Positions 48,622 through 59,678 of a DNA stretch of 64,000 bases are shown here, piece by piece (positions within the stretch are counted from its first letter, which is position 1; each line of letters begins with the position of its first letter). Below the pieces are notes generated by a model. That model saw only the letters and a program-made list of their open reading frames with translations. It ran no database searches and was not told where the DNA came from. The DNA is taken from positions 239,725-303,724 of the forward strand of contig NW_014577141.1 of the NCBI RefSeq assembly GCF_000485595.1, given 5' to 3'. This DNA comes from Priapulus caudatus (Eukaryota > Priapulida > Priapulimorpha > Priapulimorphida > Priapulidae). Made by a program: the position numbers and the translations under genes.

Positions 48622-50342
48622 CTGTAACAACGTGGTGAGTAGATGACAGGGTGTAGGCAGGCAGGCAGGCATGTGCTCAGGGTGTAGGCAGGCAGGCAGG
48701 CATGCGCTCAGGGCGTAGGCAGGCAGACAGGCACACACTCAGGGTGTAGGCAGGCAGGCAGGCAAGCGCTCGGGGTGTAGGCAGGCAGGCCGGTGCTCGG
48801 GGGAGGGGTCTCTGGTGCAACGCTCTGTAACAACGTGGTGAGTAGATGACAGTGTGTAGGCAGGCAGGCAGGCATGTGCTCAGGGTGTAGGCAGGCAGGC
48901 AGGCATGCGCTCAGGGCGTAGGCAGGCAGGCCGGTGCTCGGGGGAGGGGTCTCTGGTGCAACGCTCTGTAACAACATGGTGAGTAGATNNNNNNNNNNNN
49001 NNNNNNNNNNNNNNNNNNNNNNNNNNNNNNNNNNNNNNNNNNNNNNNNNNNNNNNNNNNNNNNNNNNNNNNNNNNNNNNNNNNNNNNNNNNNNNNNNNNN
49101 NNNNNNNNNNNNNNNNNNNNNNNNNNNNNNNNNNNNNNNNNNNNNNNNNNNNNNNNNNNNNNNNNNNNNNNNNNNNNNNNNNNNNNNNNNNNNNNNNNNN
49201 NNNNNNNNNNNNNNNNNNNNNNNNNNNNNNNNNNNNNNNNNNNNNNNNNNNNNNNNNNNNNNNNNNNNNNNNNNNNNNNNNNNNNNNNNNNNNNNNNNNN
49301 NNNNNNNNNNNNNNNNNNNNNNNNNNNNNNNNNNNNNNNNNNNNNNNNNNNNNNNNNNNNNNNNNNNNNNNNNNNNNNNNNNNNNNNNNNNNNNNNNNNN
49401 NNNNNNNNNNNNNNNNNNNNNNNNNNNNNNNNNNNNNNNNNNNNNNNNNNNNNNNNNNNNNNNNNNNNNNNNNNNNNNNNNNNNNNNNNNNNNNNNNNNN
49501 NNNNNNNNNNNNNNNNNNNNNNNNNNNNNNNNNNNNNNNNNNNNNNNNNNNNNNNNNNNNNNNNNNNNNNNNNNNNNNNNNNNNNNNNNNNNNNNNNNNN
49601 NNNNNNNNNNNNNNNNNNNNNNNNNNNNNNNNNNNNNNNNNNNNNNNNNNNNNNNNNNNNNNNNNNNNNNNNNNNNNNNNNNNNNNNNNNNNNNNNNNNN
49701 NNNNNNNNNNNNNNNNNNNNNNNNNNNNNNNNNNNNNNNNNNNNNNNNNNNNNNNNNNNNNNNNNNNNNNNNNNNNNNNNNNNNNNNNNNNNNNNNNNNN
49801 NNNNNNNNNNNNNNNNNNNNNNNNNNNNNNNNNNNNNNNNNNNNNNNNNNNNNNNNNNNNNNNNNNNNNNNNNNGACAGGTACGCGCTCGGGGTGTAGGC
49901 AGGCAGGCAGGCCGGCGCTCGGGGTGTAGGCAGGCTGGCAGGCAAGCATGCACACGCTCGGCCCGGGTGTAGGCAGGCAGGCAGGCAGGCAGGCCAGCGC
50001 TCGGGGTGTAGGCAGGCAGGCAGGCAGGCGCTCGGGGTGTAGGCAGGCAGGCAGGCCGGCGCTCGGGGTGTAGGCAGGCAGACAGGTACGCGCTCGGGGT
50101 GTAGGCAGGCAGGCAGGCCGGCGCTCGGGGTGTAGGCAGGCAGGCAGGCAAGCATGCACACGCTCGGCCCGGGTGTAGGCAGGCAGGCAGGCAGGCAGGC
50201 CAGCGCTCGGGGTGTAGGCAGGCAGACAGGCACACACTCGAGGTGTAGGCAGGCAGGCAGGCACGTGCTCGGGATGTAGGCAGGCAGGCAGGCACGCGCT
50301 CGGGGTGTAGGCAGGCAGGCAGGCAGGCACGTGCTCGGGGGA
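48574..50342. repeat. GGCA-rich minisatellite overlapping a GLYR1 exon
   Basis: Units of about 28-32 bp of the form TGTAGGCAGGCAGGCAGGC followed by GCGCTCGGGG, with a variable number of GGCA. Three copies of a longer segment of about 75 bp (48574-48650, 48778-48852, from 48918) carry the splice acceptor and first codons of the GLYR1 exon; a diverged fourth trace is at about 50330-50388. The array interior is unassembled. Long Cys/Leu/Pro/Ala frames on the minus strand are repeat translations. Confidence 0.9.
48989..49874. other. assembly gap, 886 N
   Basis: Run of N inside the GGCA minisatellite. The true array length is unknown. Confidence 0.98.
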
Positions 50343-51972
50343 AAGGTCTCTTAAATATGGGCAACGTGGAGCAGCAAGTACATGACAGGGTCGCTCACAT
50401 CGTCTCCTTGCCCCGTCTCTCGTCATTTCATGGGCCCAGTGGGAGATGCAGCCTGTCTGGAAAATTAACGTCACGTGTCGAGGAAGACAATGGTGACAGA
50501 CTAGGCTGGAAATGATGGCGTTGTCTGGGCTGGAAATGGCCTTAGTGTATGTGAGCAAGGCAAACTAGCCTGGCCAGATGTGTAAAAAGTCTGAGCAAGT
50601 AATGGTGTCAGTTTTCAAAGACAACAGACAGCCCTGGCAGTAGTCACATAACACGGCTATCTTACGTGGATTGCTAATGCCATTTACTGAGCTCCCAGCT
50701 GTATGATAAAACGGGTGCATAAAAGGTTAGAGATCAAGTTCATCCATTAAGTTAGCAGACTGCAATAGAGTGCACGAAAAAGTTAAAGTTGGGCTTTTGA
50801 TGCAGAATGTTTTTTTTTATTTTAATATCGCCTAAATGCAATTTATTCGTCGTAAAATTTCCTCGCTGAGATGGAAAAACATCCTGAGCTTACAAGATCA
50901 ACCAGCACATGAATTATTTGGGAGAATTTGCAATGCTACTGAATTGTGCCCGCAATAAAAACAATTTAATGTTGCTTTAATCAATGATTGCACTCCGACA
51001 TGCAAACCTAGATGGCAAGTTCAAATATCACATAAGAATTCTGTAGGATTTCACGTTTGATGCTCCACACTACATTCAAGCCACGCTAAGCAAATACGGG
51101 CCAGATGGTTGTGTGTTGCAAGTACAGCATGGCACGTAATACAAGTAGCCGATAAACAGGAAGAGTTAAACTTGAATTTAGAACAGGCAGGAAGGAGGAG
51201 TACCTACAGCTATTTCGCTTCTTCGATAATCATCGCTGCAGCGATAGACACTTGATGAGCCTGCTACTGCTGCTAACATCTACCTCTATATATATATGCA
51301 GCATGTGTTTGGATCAGCACAGATACTCAAGGAAGTCAATTTAAATAAGATCACTAAGTTTTCTCAACGATAATGCTCCCGAATTAAAATAATATTAGCC
51401 TACCAATTTTGAATTTTTCTGCATTGGTTTCACACGCTCCACAACGTGGCAAGGGCTAATTTTGCTCTGACATTTTATCAGTTTTTACTATATATTTTCA
51501 CAGGATTCCCTGTAAATTGCCAAGTGTGCACTGCTGAATCTTATTAGTTCTTGCAGTCATGGAATTTCACAAAAAATTCCAAGCATTATATAGAAATTAT
51601 AGTCATTATAAAAGAGAATAAATTACAGATTTTGAAGCTTTGGTAGGTAAATATGCAGATAAGTAGGTGGATATGTAGGTAGAGAGGGAGATAGGTAGGC
51701 AGGTGGGTATGTAGGTAGGTTATTATAATGATCAATTCTTTAAAATATATATCAAATACTTCTCCCTAACAGCATCATCATCCATCTTTTGGAGAAACGA
51801 AGTAACTTTGCCATTGTCAAAATATCGGTAAATCAGTTACGGTTTATGATTTATTTAACACACAAAAATTGGAAATTAGCAAAAAAAAACTCTTCAAAAT
51901 GGGTCATTTTTAGAGGGTTGGCCCGGTAAAGGCAAACAAGAATATTTTTTATTTAATTTGTTCATGCCTTAC
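50343..51972. other. GLYR1 intron
   Basis: Intronic, AT-rich and without a recognised element except a GTAG/GGTA-type tetranucleotide stretch at about 51640-51720. Confidence 0.6.
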
Positions 51973-52062
51973 CTCTGATAATCGATCGACGATTCGGGTC
52001 ATCTCCACTTCTTTATCGCTGGCAGGCAAATTTGGCTTCGAGGCCTTCAACTCCTTCTTTAC
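51973..52062 (-). CDS. GLYR1: GLYR1-like exon: linker
   Basis: Thirty codons, phase 0 at both ends, with acceptor TTTTTCCCATCAG and donor GAG|GTAAGG. The product starts VKKELKASKPNLPASDKEVE and ends MTRIVDRLSE. It is basic then acidic, with no domain. By position it is the linker between the PWWP/AT-hook part and the dehydrogenase fold. It is placed in this gene by strand, shared phase and clean splice sites, not by sequence conservation. Confidence 0.7.
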
Positions 52063-53040
52063 CTGATGGGAAAAACACGAGTGATGATACAGACGCGGTT
52101 ATGACAGTGTGCAACACGCTAATAGCACCAGAATACCCATCACTGCTATTAGCTGGCAGTAGCCGATGGAAGATTTCAGGAGTACAAGGAAGAGCAAAAC
52201 TCAAAGGTGGAAAATGGAGTAGAAATTCAAAGCTCTGCTCAATCTTGAGTGTTGCTCTTACAAAGAAAACGTGTGAAGTAGATGTTTACAACGGATTAAA
52301 AGATTATTGTTAGTTACCTGAAGTGGGGATCTACTGATGTGGATTTAAACCCTTGAGTCCAGTATAAAATAAAGAAACCGAAAACAACACAACAACAACC
52401 TGAGCCCACTTACCTACTGAGATTTAGCAGATAAATATAAAGTTGGCCAAATTGTGACCATGTGATATCACGTTGGAACCTTGATTTTATGTAAATTTAC
52501 ATTTTTGGGGCTGCTATGCAATGTTAATTCACCACCTCATCATCATTCATCACCTCAACATTTGTATTTTACATCATAAAAGCTATATTATAACTAGAAA
52601 CGAGCAGTTGTCGCCAACTACATGTATCCCCGTGATCTAGTATGAATGGAATATCTCTGTAAAGAGTGTAGAAGGCACGGTAAAAGTTAAATAAAGTCGG
52701 CAAGCACAAAGGTTCCGGCGTGTAGACAAACCTGTTGTGCCGGCTTCAGATGTGGAAGTATATGGAATCTGGTTACCTCTAGGAGGCCGAAGAGGAAATG
52801 TAAGTCGACAGTGAAAGCAAACTAAGGTTAAGGGCAGTGGTCGGTTTTGGTATGCTGCCGAACCAGACTTCTCCCAAAGATGTGTAAGCCATACCAATTT
52901 GGTCTCGCGCTAACGGTCAATTACGGGGCGCCGAGTTAGAGAGCGGAAGGAATATGATGCAAGCGTCAAGTTAAAGGTGAAATAAGGTCGGCAGTGAGCC
53001 CGTGGTTTTGTACCCGATCTCGGTATGCATTCAAGGATTT

Positions 53041-53541
53041 GGCATGAAGGTGCGTATATGCCGGTAAAGCGAAGACGCAATCGTTTTTGGTGTGGGCGGA
53101 GTGCATCGTTGGCCATGGTAAAACATTTCTTGTTGAAATACTTGATAGAAGCCTGGTAACCTGTGCTGTTTTACCCGATTGTCATGGACATTTGGCACAC
53201 AGGGCGATATAACGGTCCTTAATAATATATATATATATTATATATTATATATTTCATGACAATCATAAATTTAATATATAAATTTACATACAATGTATAA
53301 TACAAAATATTAATGTAAATTTTAATTTGTTTAAATTACATTTTTTTTTTTAATATAAATTTAAATTATGAAATTTTCAATACAAATATATAAATTCATG
53401 ACGCAATCGGGTAAAAAGCTGCAGAACTTAATGTTCTAGAATATTTCGAGCACAAAATGTTGTTTACCAATGGCAAACCGATGACTGCCACACCAAAAAC
53501 GCATAAGGCGTCTTCACTTTACGATAACGCACCTTCATGCG
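53041..53541. mobile_element. foldback element, arms about 145 bp, AT-rich centre
   Basis: The left arm at 53041-53187 is the imperfect reverse complement of 53397-53541. Matching words are GCATGAAGGTGCGT, GTTTTTGGTGTGG and TTTTACCCGATTG. The centre (about 53215-53395) is almost pure A/T, including a TA run. No coding capacity. It is consistent with a non-autonomous foldback/MITE element inserted in the intron. Confidence 0.65.
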
Positions 53542-54330
53542 AAATTTGAAGATGATCCGAGAAGAACTGCAGCCGGTAGAGCGTTCACAAGGAAATCTCT
53601 GCGGCGCCGGCGCGACGATGCCAAACCCCTAGTATCCCCACGAACTTCGTTCGGGTGATACAATAACTCATATCCGCATAGACCTTCCAGCAGTTAACAA
53701 TAAACACGTCACATATTTGTTACTATGACAATGACCTCTTCCACTGTTCTTTGTCTCTCAATTGGGTTACATTCCTACGAATTACCACTCAACTTAACCT
53801 GGCTTTATTCTGGATTGATATTCATAGGATATTCACGCCTACACTCGTAAAAAAAGCGTGTAAAAAGAAGAAAAATAAGTGAGAATCACTCTCCCTGAGA
53901 ATTTCACGAGGCATGTCATGTATGAACGGATGGAGGGCCCGGGAGAGGATTGTACCAATTGGAGTTGATTACATGTGTCATAGGCGGCCCCAATACACAG
54001 GTAACCTCGATCAGTTAGGAGACGTATACGGGAAGCTGCGAAAACTGCAACTTTGTTGGGATTGTAAAAAGTAAACATAGCTGGAAATGAAGGCTTGCGA
54101 TAATGCAATTAAGGCATGTTGGAGGATTTATGGCATGTCACAAATTAGCTTCAGATTTCAATGCACATCAGACCCAACATGAGTTAAATGCCTGGGAAGA
54201 AACCTGTATACAGACAGATGTTAGACACGACTTTAAGCAACTCAATGTCTATGCTAGGGCTAGGCAAAACTACATTTTAATAAAAGCAAAGAAACTATCT
54301 ACTTTTTGATGGTAGTGTGCATGGCAACAC

Positions 54331-54483
54331 AAATGATTAATTAGCCTTGGATAAATGGGACCTTCATGAAATAGAAGTAAATCTATTTCAGGGACTAAAA
54401 TCCTATTTAATTAGGTCATGAGCTTAAACTTCAACTATAAAAGCACCGCCTTTCAGATCAAGCTGAACCCGGCAATCTGCGAT
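54331..54483. repeat. intronic dispersed repeat, copy 1
   Basis: Resembles 56127-56252 in the same orientation. Shared words are ACAAATGATTAA, TAGCCTTG, GGAACTAAAATCC (GGGACTAAAATCC here), GAGCTTAAACT and TTCAGATCA. Two diverged copies 1.8 kb apart in neighbouring introns. Confidence 0.6.
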
Positions 54484-54896
54484 CATGGCAACAGTAACTA
54501 TTCGTAATGTAACAGTACGTAACTATATGTAATATATTATCTGCACGTCGCATCAATTCGTCTTTAGAAACCCATTTATGCTATTATTGCACACACTTTG
54601 TGTAACCCAGCCACAGCAAGTGAGATGGTACGTATATGCCATGTAATTATTTAATCGCCTGCAAAGGATTACGACTAGTTAATTGCTTGCCAAGCATGGA
54701 TTATGTAATAAGTAAATTCTAGACACATGCTCAGGATATTCTTTAGAGTAGTTGGCTTAAAAACTTGCTGCACACAATATTTTATGCCAACGGTAATTAG
54801 AAATCTATTTTTAAAATATCCCAACGTTGCTGCAGCATATTCATGATTAGTATAAGAGTGAGTCGTCTCCTGGATACGGCTGTAACTGTAAACGAT

Positions 54897-55196
54897 AAAC
54901 TGTTTCCCAGAAGCACTGTCTGCAAACGGGACAGGTAAGGAGGATAAACTCTCTCCCCAAGCAGTGAGGGAATACAGGTTAGTTAAGGGGGATAACCACT
55001 TTCCTAAATGCAGTGTCTGCAGAAGGATAGGTAAGAAGGATAAAATATCTTCCAAATTCATTGAGCAGATTCAGGATATATGAGTGGGATAAACTCTCCC
55101 AGAGGTACTGTCTGCAAACAGGAAAGGGAAGCAATGTAAACTTCCGCCTGGATGCACTGGGGGTATACAGGATAGGGGAATGAGCTCTTTCCCTGA
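54897..55196. repeat. 48-bp degenerate tandem repeat, about 6 copies
   Basis: The unit begins AAACTCTCTCCCCAAGCAGT and ends in AGGTAAGGAGGAT-like words. Most successive copies restart about every 47-49 bp with AAA plus a pyrimidine run, and they are considerably diverged. It ends about 80 bases from the next exon. Confidence 0.65.
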
Positions 55197-55275
55197 TACA
55201 TTAAAGAAAATTAAAGTCGACTCAACTACCGAGAGTAAGTTAGGATCGAGCATCTCTGTCCGTGAACATACGCAC

Positions 55276-55383
55276 CTTCTTGAGGAGCGGTCCCTCGTCG
55301 GAGCTACTGGATGCCCTCCGTCCCTGCACCCTTCTAGACGAGTCTCGCTTGGCTCTCTCCATGCCAGCCGACCTCTGCTCCAC
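55276..55383 (-). CDS. GLYR1: GLYR1-like exon: basic Ser/Arg linker
   Basis: Thirty-six codons, phase 0 at both ends, acceptor CTGCTTGCAG and donor AAG|GTGCGT. Contains RAKRDSSRR, QGRRASSSSDEG and a final LLKK. It is a basic, Ser-rich stretch with a casein-kinase-like SSSSDE motif. In other GLYR1 proteins this part of the chain is a disordered basic region with an AT-hook; no GRP core is present in this exon. Assigned by strand, phase and position. Confidence 0.7.
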
Positions 55384-56126
55384 CTGCAAGCAGTCATTAC
55401 AGTACTTAAGCCATCATAGACAAGATCTCGAAAGATGCGAAGTCTCGTGAATTTGAAAGTATATGCACGACAGAGTAATGCGTTGCCACCGCGGAGTTCA
55501 GGAACTTGTGACGGCGCGCAGACGCTTATCTAACAAAGAGGGAAATGGCAGAGCATTATAAGGAACACGAGATTTCCTAAACGTTAAATGTTAAAACGTG
55601 AAATGTCTCAACGAGAATTGCTGGATACCAATGACGTGAAGTTACATTAATAGTTTCACAGTGTGAGGCAATGCAATAATATTCATCCAACACTATCATC
55701 CAATCGTGCTATGGCAGTATGAATATTGGGAATAGAGCATTTATGACATGCACCTAGGTGAAAATGCCCAGTGTTCCTATTATTGAAAAAAAATGCATAC
55801 TTAAAAGCACTACACGTTCATGTATGGTATTGATTTCAATAACCAGGAACCCTAACAGATAGAGATTTATGATGTACATATAACATGCAAGTTTCATTTA
55901 CAGGTGGTGGGGACAAGAATTCTTTTCAGATTGCCTTCTTGATTCAGATTGCCTTTCTTTGTGTCATTTACAAACGATTATATTCAGTGATCAATACATC
56001 CTACGCATGGAAATCGAAACACATATGCATGCTTCCATTCCGCTAAGGGTAGTTTTTGCCTGTTCAGCAGCTAAGACCTCATTGCAGCAGATAACTACGC
56101 ATGTTAATTGGACTCGTTGCAAGACA

Positions 56127-56252
56127 AATGATTAACTAGCCTTGAGTGGACGTCCGTTTCATTAAATGGAAATAAATTTATTTTAGGAACTAAAATCCGA
56201 GAGCTTAAACTATAGCTTTGAAAATAATGCCATTCAGATCACGCTCAAACAA
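56127..56252. repeat. intronic dispersed repeat, copy 2
   Basis: Partner of 54331-54483. It lacks about 20 bases present there between AAAATCC and the GAGCTTAAACT word. Confidence 0.6.
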
Positions 56253-57988
56253 ACAGCTTCACTGTGCGTATGTAGCACACATTCACTATATACAGGCTTT
56301 TCTCATTAGGTATACCGAGTGAAGAAATGAAATCCGTTGTGTTGAAAATCAACCAATTGTCACCTAGATGTAACCTACACGTATAAATAGCAAGTAAATT
56401 TCATGAAATATTTAATAAAGTATGAAAAACCTCAATCTGCCATTTTATTCTTTCCCTCTACGTTTGATTATAGTACACGTTTTTTTTCATAATGACCATA
56501 TATTCTAAGTAATTAGTATGGCCATGATACACTTTTATGGGGTTATTACATGGACAAGAAAAATAAGGAACTTGCATCTGACCCTTCTTTGAGGATATAA
56601 TACATCACTGGATATTACTACATACTGTGGAATGCACTTTTCACACTGGTACCCAGTCACCTGTCACATTGTTTAGTTCCGTACACTATTATACTGTAGA
56701 ACGACTAATAAATAAACCAGATTTCGTAATTACAGTGCACTTCCATTTAATTTTTTGCTAGTTTTATCCCATTTCCGTTTTCGCATTATATACCATTTTC
56801 ATTATCCAACAACCTACAGGATTCATTTAGGTTGGCTTATTGAGACACAGCTGTACAATTAATTGCGTGTAAAAAATGCGTCTTGCCTCATACATTGGCA
56901 ATTTTATGGCCGACCAATTTCAGTCGTGTCATTTATTCAAAGCAATTAGTGTGTGTAATTACCTATCTATTACCAGCCATATATTACAGTAAATTTCATC
57001 TGGCACCACTAGAAAATGGACGTTTGACAGAGTGAAATAAAACGGAGTAGTTATTCCATTTTTAATTGTGGGATTATAGATACAGAAACCAATTGGGCAA
57101 TACCGTTTATAGAATCTTGATTCACTTCAAATTAAACATGACATGTACAATTAATTACATGTACTTAATTTATTTTGAAACTATTTCTAACCTAGTCTAA
57201 AGATACTTTATATTTATAACACTGGTGAGTGTTGGTCTTTCTTCTGGTGCCACTAGTTTGAAAGTACCATTACATAGTGCTGGATAATCGAGATGTGTAC
57301 CAGGTTCTTGCAGAGGCATCTGTATAGCGATATTTTGTTTAACGGTGACCCTATCATATGACGTCACGTGTTCACACAATTACAAAAATTTTTGTATTAT
57401 GGGTAACAACTATGACAATTTTTGTCTGAGGGGATTCTTGCCTCTGGTCAGGCTAGGAGATTTTTATCTCAGCTACGATCCATGTGCAGATTTTCCCTGC
57501 GCTAAATGACCAAATTATGACCCACCCTGATTGACATAAGAGACATAAAGGGGTGGACACACTAGTCGATTTTTCATGCGGTCGAGCCGCTCGGCTAAGC
57601 CGGCCTGCTGAAATCGCCTAGTGTGTCCAGTGAGTCGCGTTCGATTTTCGAGTCGGCCGGCTGAGTCGCCCGAATCAAACATGTTTGATAAAATCAGGCG
57701 ATTATTTGAGTCGCGCGACTATATTCAATGCGCGCCCGAACAATGCAATACTATACAATGCTCTACTACGTGCGCCCGAATGTGCAATTCATCAGCCAAT
57801 CAAACGGTGACATTTTCAATCATGTGACTATCATCATCATTCAACCAGGCGGCTCAATCGCATGAAAAATTGGCTAGTGTGTCCACAGCTTTAGTCGCCC
57901 GACTCAGCCGAGCGGCTCAAATGGTAGTAAATACATTTCGTGTTTATTTACCATTATTTTTTTTATTGAGAAGTTTCAAGTGCCTGTG

Positions 57989-58325
57989 CTTGTTCCTACG
58001 ATGCCCCTACGCTGAGATAATAAGCGGTGAAAATCTGGTATTTTTGCCGAAAACCGATTTGCGATAGCTTCAGGAAACCTTGCCTGTTTCCGTCATTGAC
58101 GTCTGTTATTGATTGCCATAGTGATGACCCCCACCTCACGCTGGATGTAGTAAACTCTGTAGTAATGACGCGCTACCATGGCGCTACACAGCGGCGACTG
58201 GAAGCAACATACTGGCCACAGAACGAGAGAGGGTCGCAGCCAACGGGGATCTCGAGTCGGTTTACGGCAAAAATACCAGATTTTCACCGCTCATTTTCTC
58301 AGCGTAGGGGCATCGTAGGGACAAG
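57989..58325. mobile_element. foldback element nested in the insertion
   Basis: The arms 57989-58059 and 58255-58325 are inverted copies over about 71 bp. Both contain ACGATGCCCCTACGCTGAGA and GGTGAAAATCTGGTATTTTT with few differences. The mirrored frames beginning MKIWYFCRKP on the two strands are the translated arms, not genes. Confidence 0.75.
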
Positions 58326-58496
58326 CCGTTTGTTTTATATTAGCAAGGAAGGACAGCTGAACAATAATACCGCAAAGAATCGTCAAAATAAAATGGGCAA
58401 AGTTTTTTAATTCGACTAATACTGCAACATGGTTTCAGCATTTTACCATTGTACGCTTCCTTCTTAATACGCTCTTGAATATATTAATTATTAGCT

Positions 58497-58955
58497 CATC
58501 TGACATAGTCAGATGCAGCTTGTAGAATCGCATGATCGTCCGTCCGTCCGTCCGTCCGTGCGTCCGTGCGTCCGTCCGTGCGTCCGTCCGTCAACAGTTG
58601 GGCACAAATCTTAACCGCTCGATGTACGGTCACGATATTCGGGAGGTGGGGGGGTAATCCGAAAACGAGTTGGGATGTCGAAGCTGGGGGTCAAAGGTCA
58701 AAGGTCAAGAGGTGTAAAAGAAGGGGGAACATTCCCTCCTTAACTTAAGGTATAAGGAGGAAATGCAGAATTGCGGCACAAATCTAAACGGCTTGACCTA
58801 GGCTCATGGTAGTCGGTGTATAGCATCATGGTAGGAAATGCCATCACTGTGCTGAAATTGTAGGTCACAGGTCAAAGGTCAATTGGGCACAGCGGTTGAT
58901 GGTCAAAGGTCAGTCTGACGGAGCGATTGAAAAACTTTTTTGTTTCAGTGTATAG
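58497..58955. repeat. dispersed repeat, copy 2 (inverse of 5842-6266)
   Basis: Second copy of the repeat described at 5842, opposite orientation. Its CTGAC-ATA-GTCAG end is followed by a CCGT/GCGT tetranucleotide tract (58538-58590) that is nearly absent from copy 1. It carries several AGGTCAAAGGTCA-type words. Confidence 0.75.
58687..58913 (+). promoter_or_regulatory. cluster of DR1-like nuclear-receptor motifs
   Basis: GGTCAAAGGTCAAAGGTCAA at about 58689-58708, AGGTCACAGGTCAAAGGTCA at 58862-58881 and TGGTCAAAGGTCAG at 58900-58913 match the direct-repeat-1 consensus AGGTCA-A-AGGTCA known for HNF4/RXR-type receptors. They sit within a transposable-element-like repeat in a GLYR1 intron. Function is inference only. 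Confidence 0.35.
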
Positions 58956-59504
58956 TACCTTTTTTGTGTGTTACATGTAACTTATGCCACTGCCAGTTAA
59001 TGTGGTGGTGATAGTACTGTGTAGTTTTTGCCTGCGTTAATTAGTTACAGGTGGCAGCTCTCTATTTCAGCCTGTAGGCTTGCATAGGTAAATGAGACTA
59101 TCATCATCATTCAACCAGGCGGCTCAATCGCATGAAAAATTGGCTAGTGTGTCCACAGCTTTAGTCGCCCGACTCAGCCGAGCGGCTCAATCGCATGAAA
59201 AGTCGGCTAGTGTGTCCACAGCTTAAGATTGCATTCTCTCATCATGCTGGCACTTCTCGCTGCAAATACCTCTCCAGGAAGATGGCCAGATAGAAGGTAA
59301 GACGGGGGCAGGTAGAGGCACGTGAGCCAGAATTTATAATTTACACGGAATCACCAGTTTTGGTGCCCTGGAACAGATTAAACCTTTAACATGTAATTCT
59401 TAGACATGTTTAACGGTAGCCATGTATTATGATGGTCTTCGGGGAACCAGATACCATCTCGATACGAGATTCAGTTGTAAACTGACACTCGTCGCACACC
59501 ATAC

Positions 59505-59678
59505 CTTTTCAACTTTCTTCTTCATGGTGGGAGTAGCCGACAGAGCTGGCTTTGCATTCGATATAATGGCTGCTTTTTCTGGCTTCTCGACGACTTTCAC
59601 TGGTTTCTCCAGTTTTTCGGGTTTCTCCGGTTTTTCGGGTTTCTCCTCGCTCTTCGGACTGTCCAGTGCAGACACCTG
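59505..59678 (-). CDS. GLYR1: GLYR1-like exon: Lys/Pro/Glu-rich linker
   Basis: Fifty-seven or fifty-eight codons, phase 0, donor AAG|GTATGG. The acceptor is tandem (TTCAGCAG), so the exon may start at 59678 (with an extra Gln) or 59675. The product opens VSALDSPKSEEKPEKPEKPE and continues with more EKP units, then ends TMKKKVEK. This is a highly charged low-complexity segment, as expected of the disordered nucleosome/DNA-contacting linker after the PWWP domain. The KPE run comes from an in-frame tandem repeat of GAAAAACCC-like triplets. Confidence 0.78.

Larger units (their letters stand above)
52063..55275. other. GLYR1 intron with foldback element
   Basis: Contains the inverted repeat at 53041-53541, one member of an intronic repeat pair (54331-54483) and a 48-bp degenerate tandem array (54897-55196). 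No coding sequence supported. Confidence 0.6.
57546..59227. mobile_element. TIR (MITE-like) element split by a 1.2-kb insertion
   Basis: The left end TAAAGGGGTGGACACACTAG, running on through TTTTTCATGCG and GAGCCGCTCGGCT, matches the reverse complement of the right end at 59160-59227. That gives terminal inverted repeats of about 55 bp. A second right-end copy lies at 57826-57920. The block 57921-59095 interrupts it, bounded by the identical 95-bp repeats 57826-57920 and 59096-59190. No transposase is visible, so the element is non-autonomous. The superfamily cannot be set from this copy. Confidence 0.7.
55384..59504. other. GLYR1 intron rich in inserted elements
   Basis: Holds the second intronic repeat copy (56127-56252) and the TIR element at 57546-59227 with its nested insertion. 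No exon recognised. Confidence 0.6.

Noticed and set aside
48708-50558. 616-codon Cys/Leu/Pro/Ala-rich frame on the minus strand
   Set aside because: Mostly N-gap plus a GGCA minisatellite. Similar frames are open in all three registers.
52637-54108. Three minus-strand frames of 68-89 codons in a GLYR1 intron
   Set aside because: They overlap a foldback element and adjacent repeat-like DNA, and none carries a family motif.
58027-58410. 127-codon frame and its mirrored minus-strand partner
   Set aside because: Both start in the inverted arms of a foldback element, which explains the shared MKIWYFCRKP start on opposite strands.
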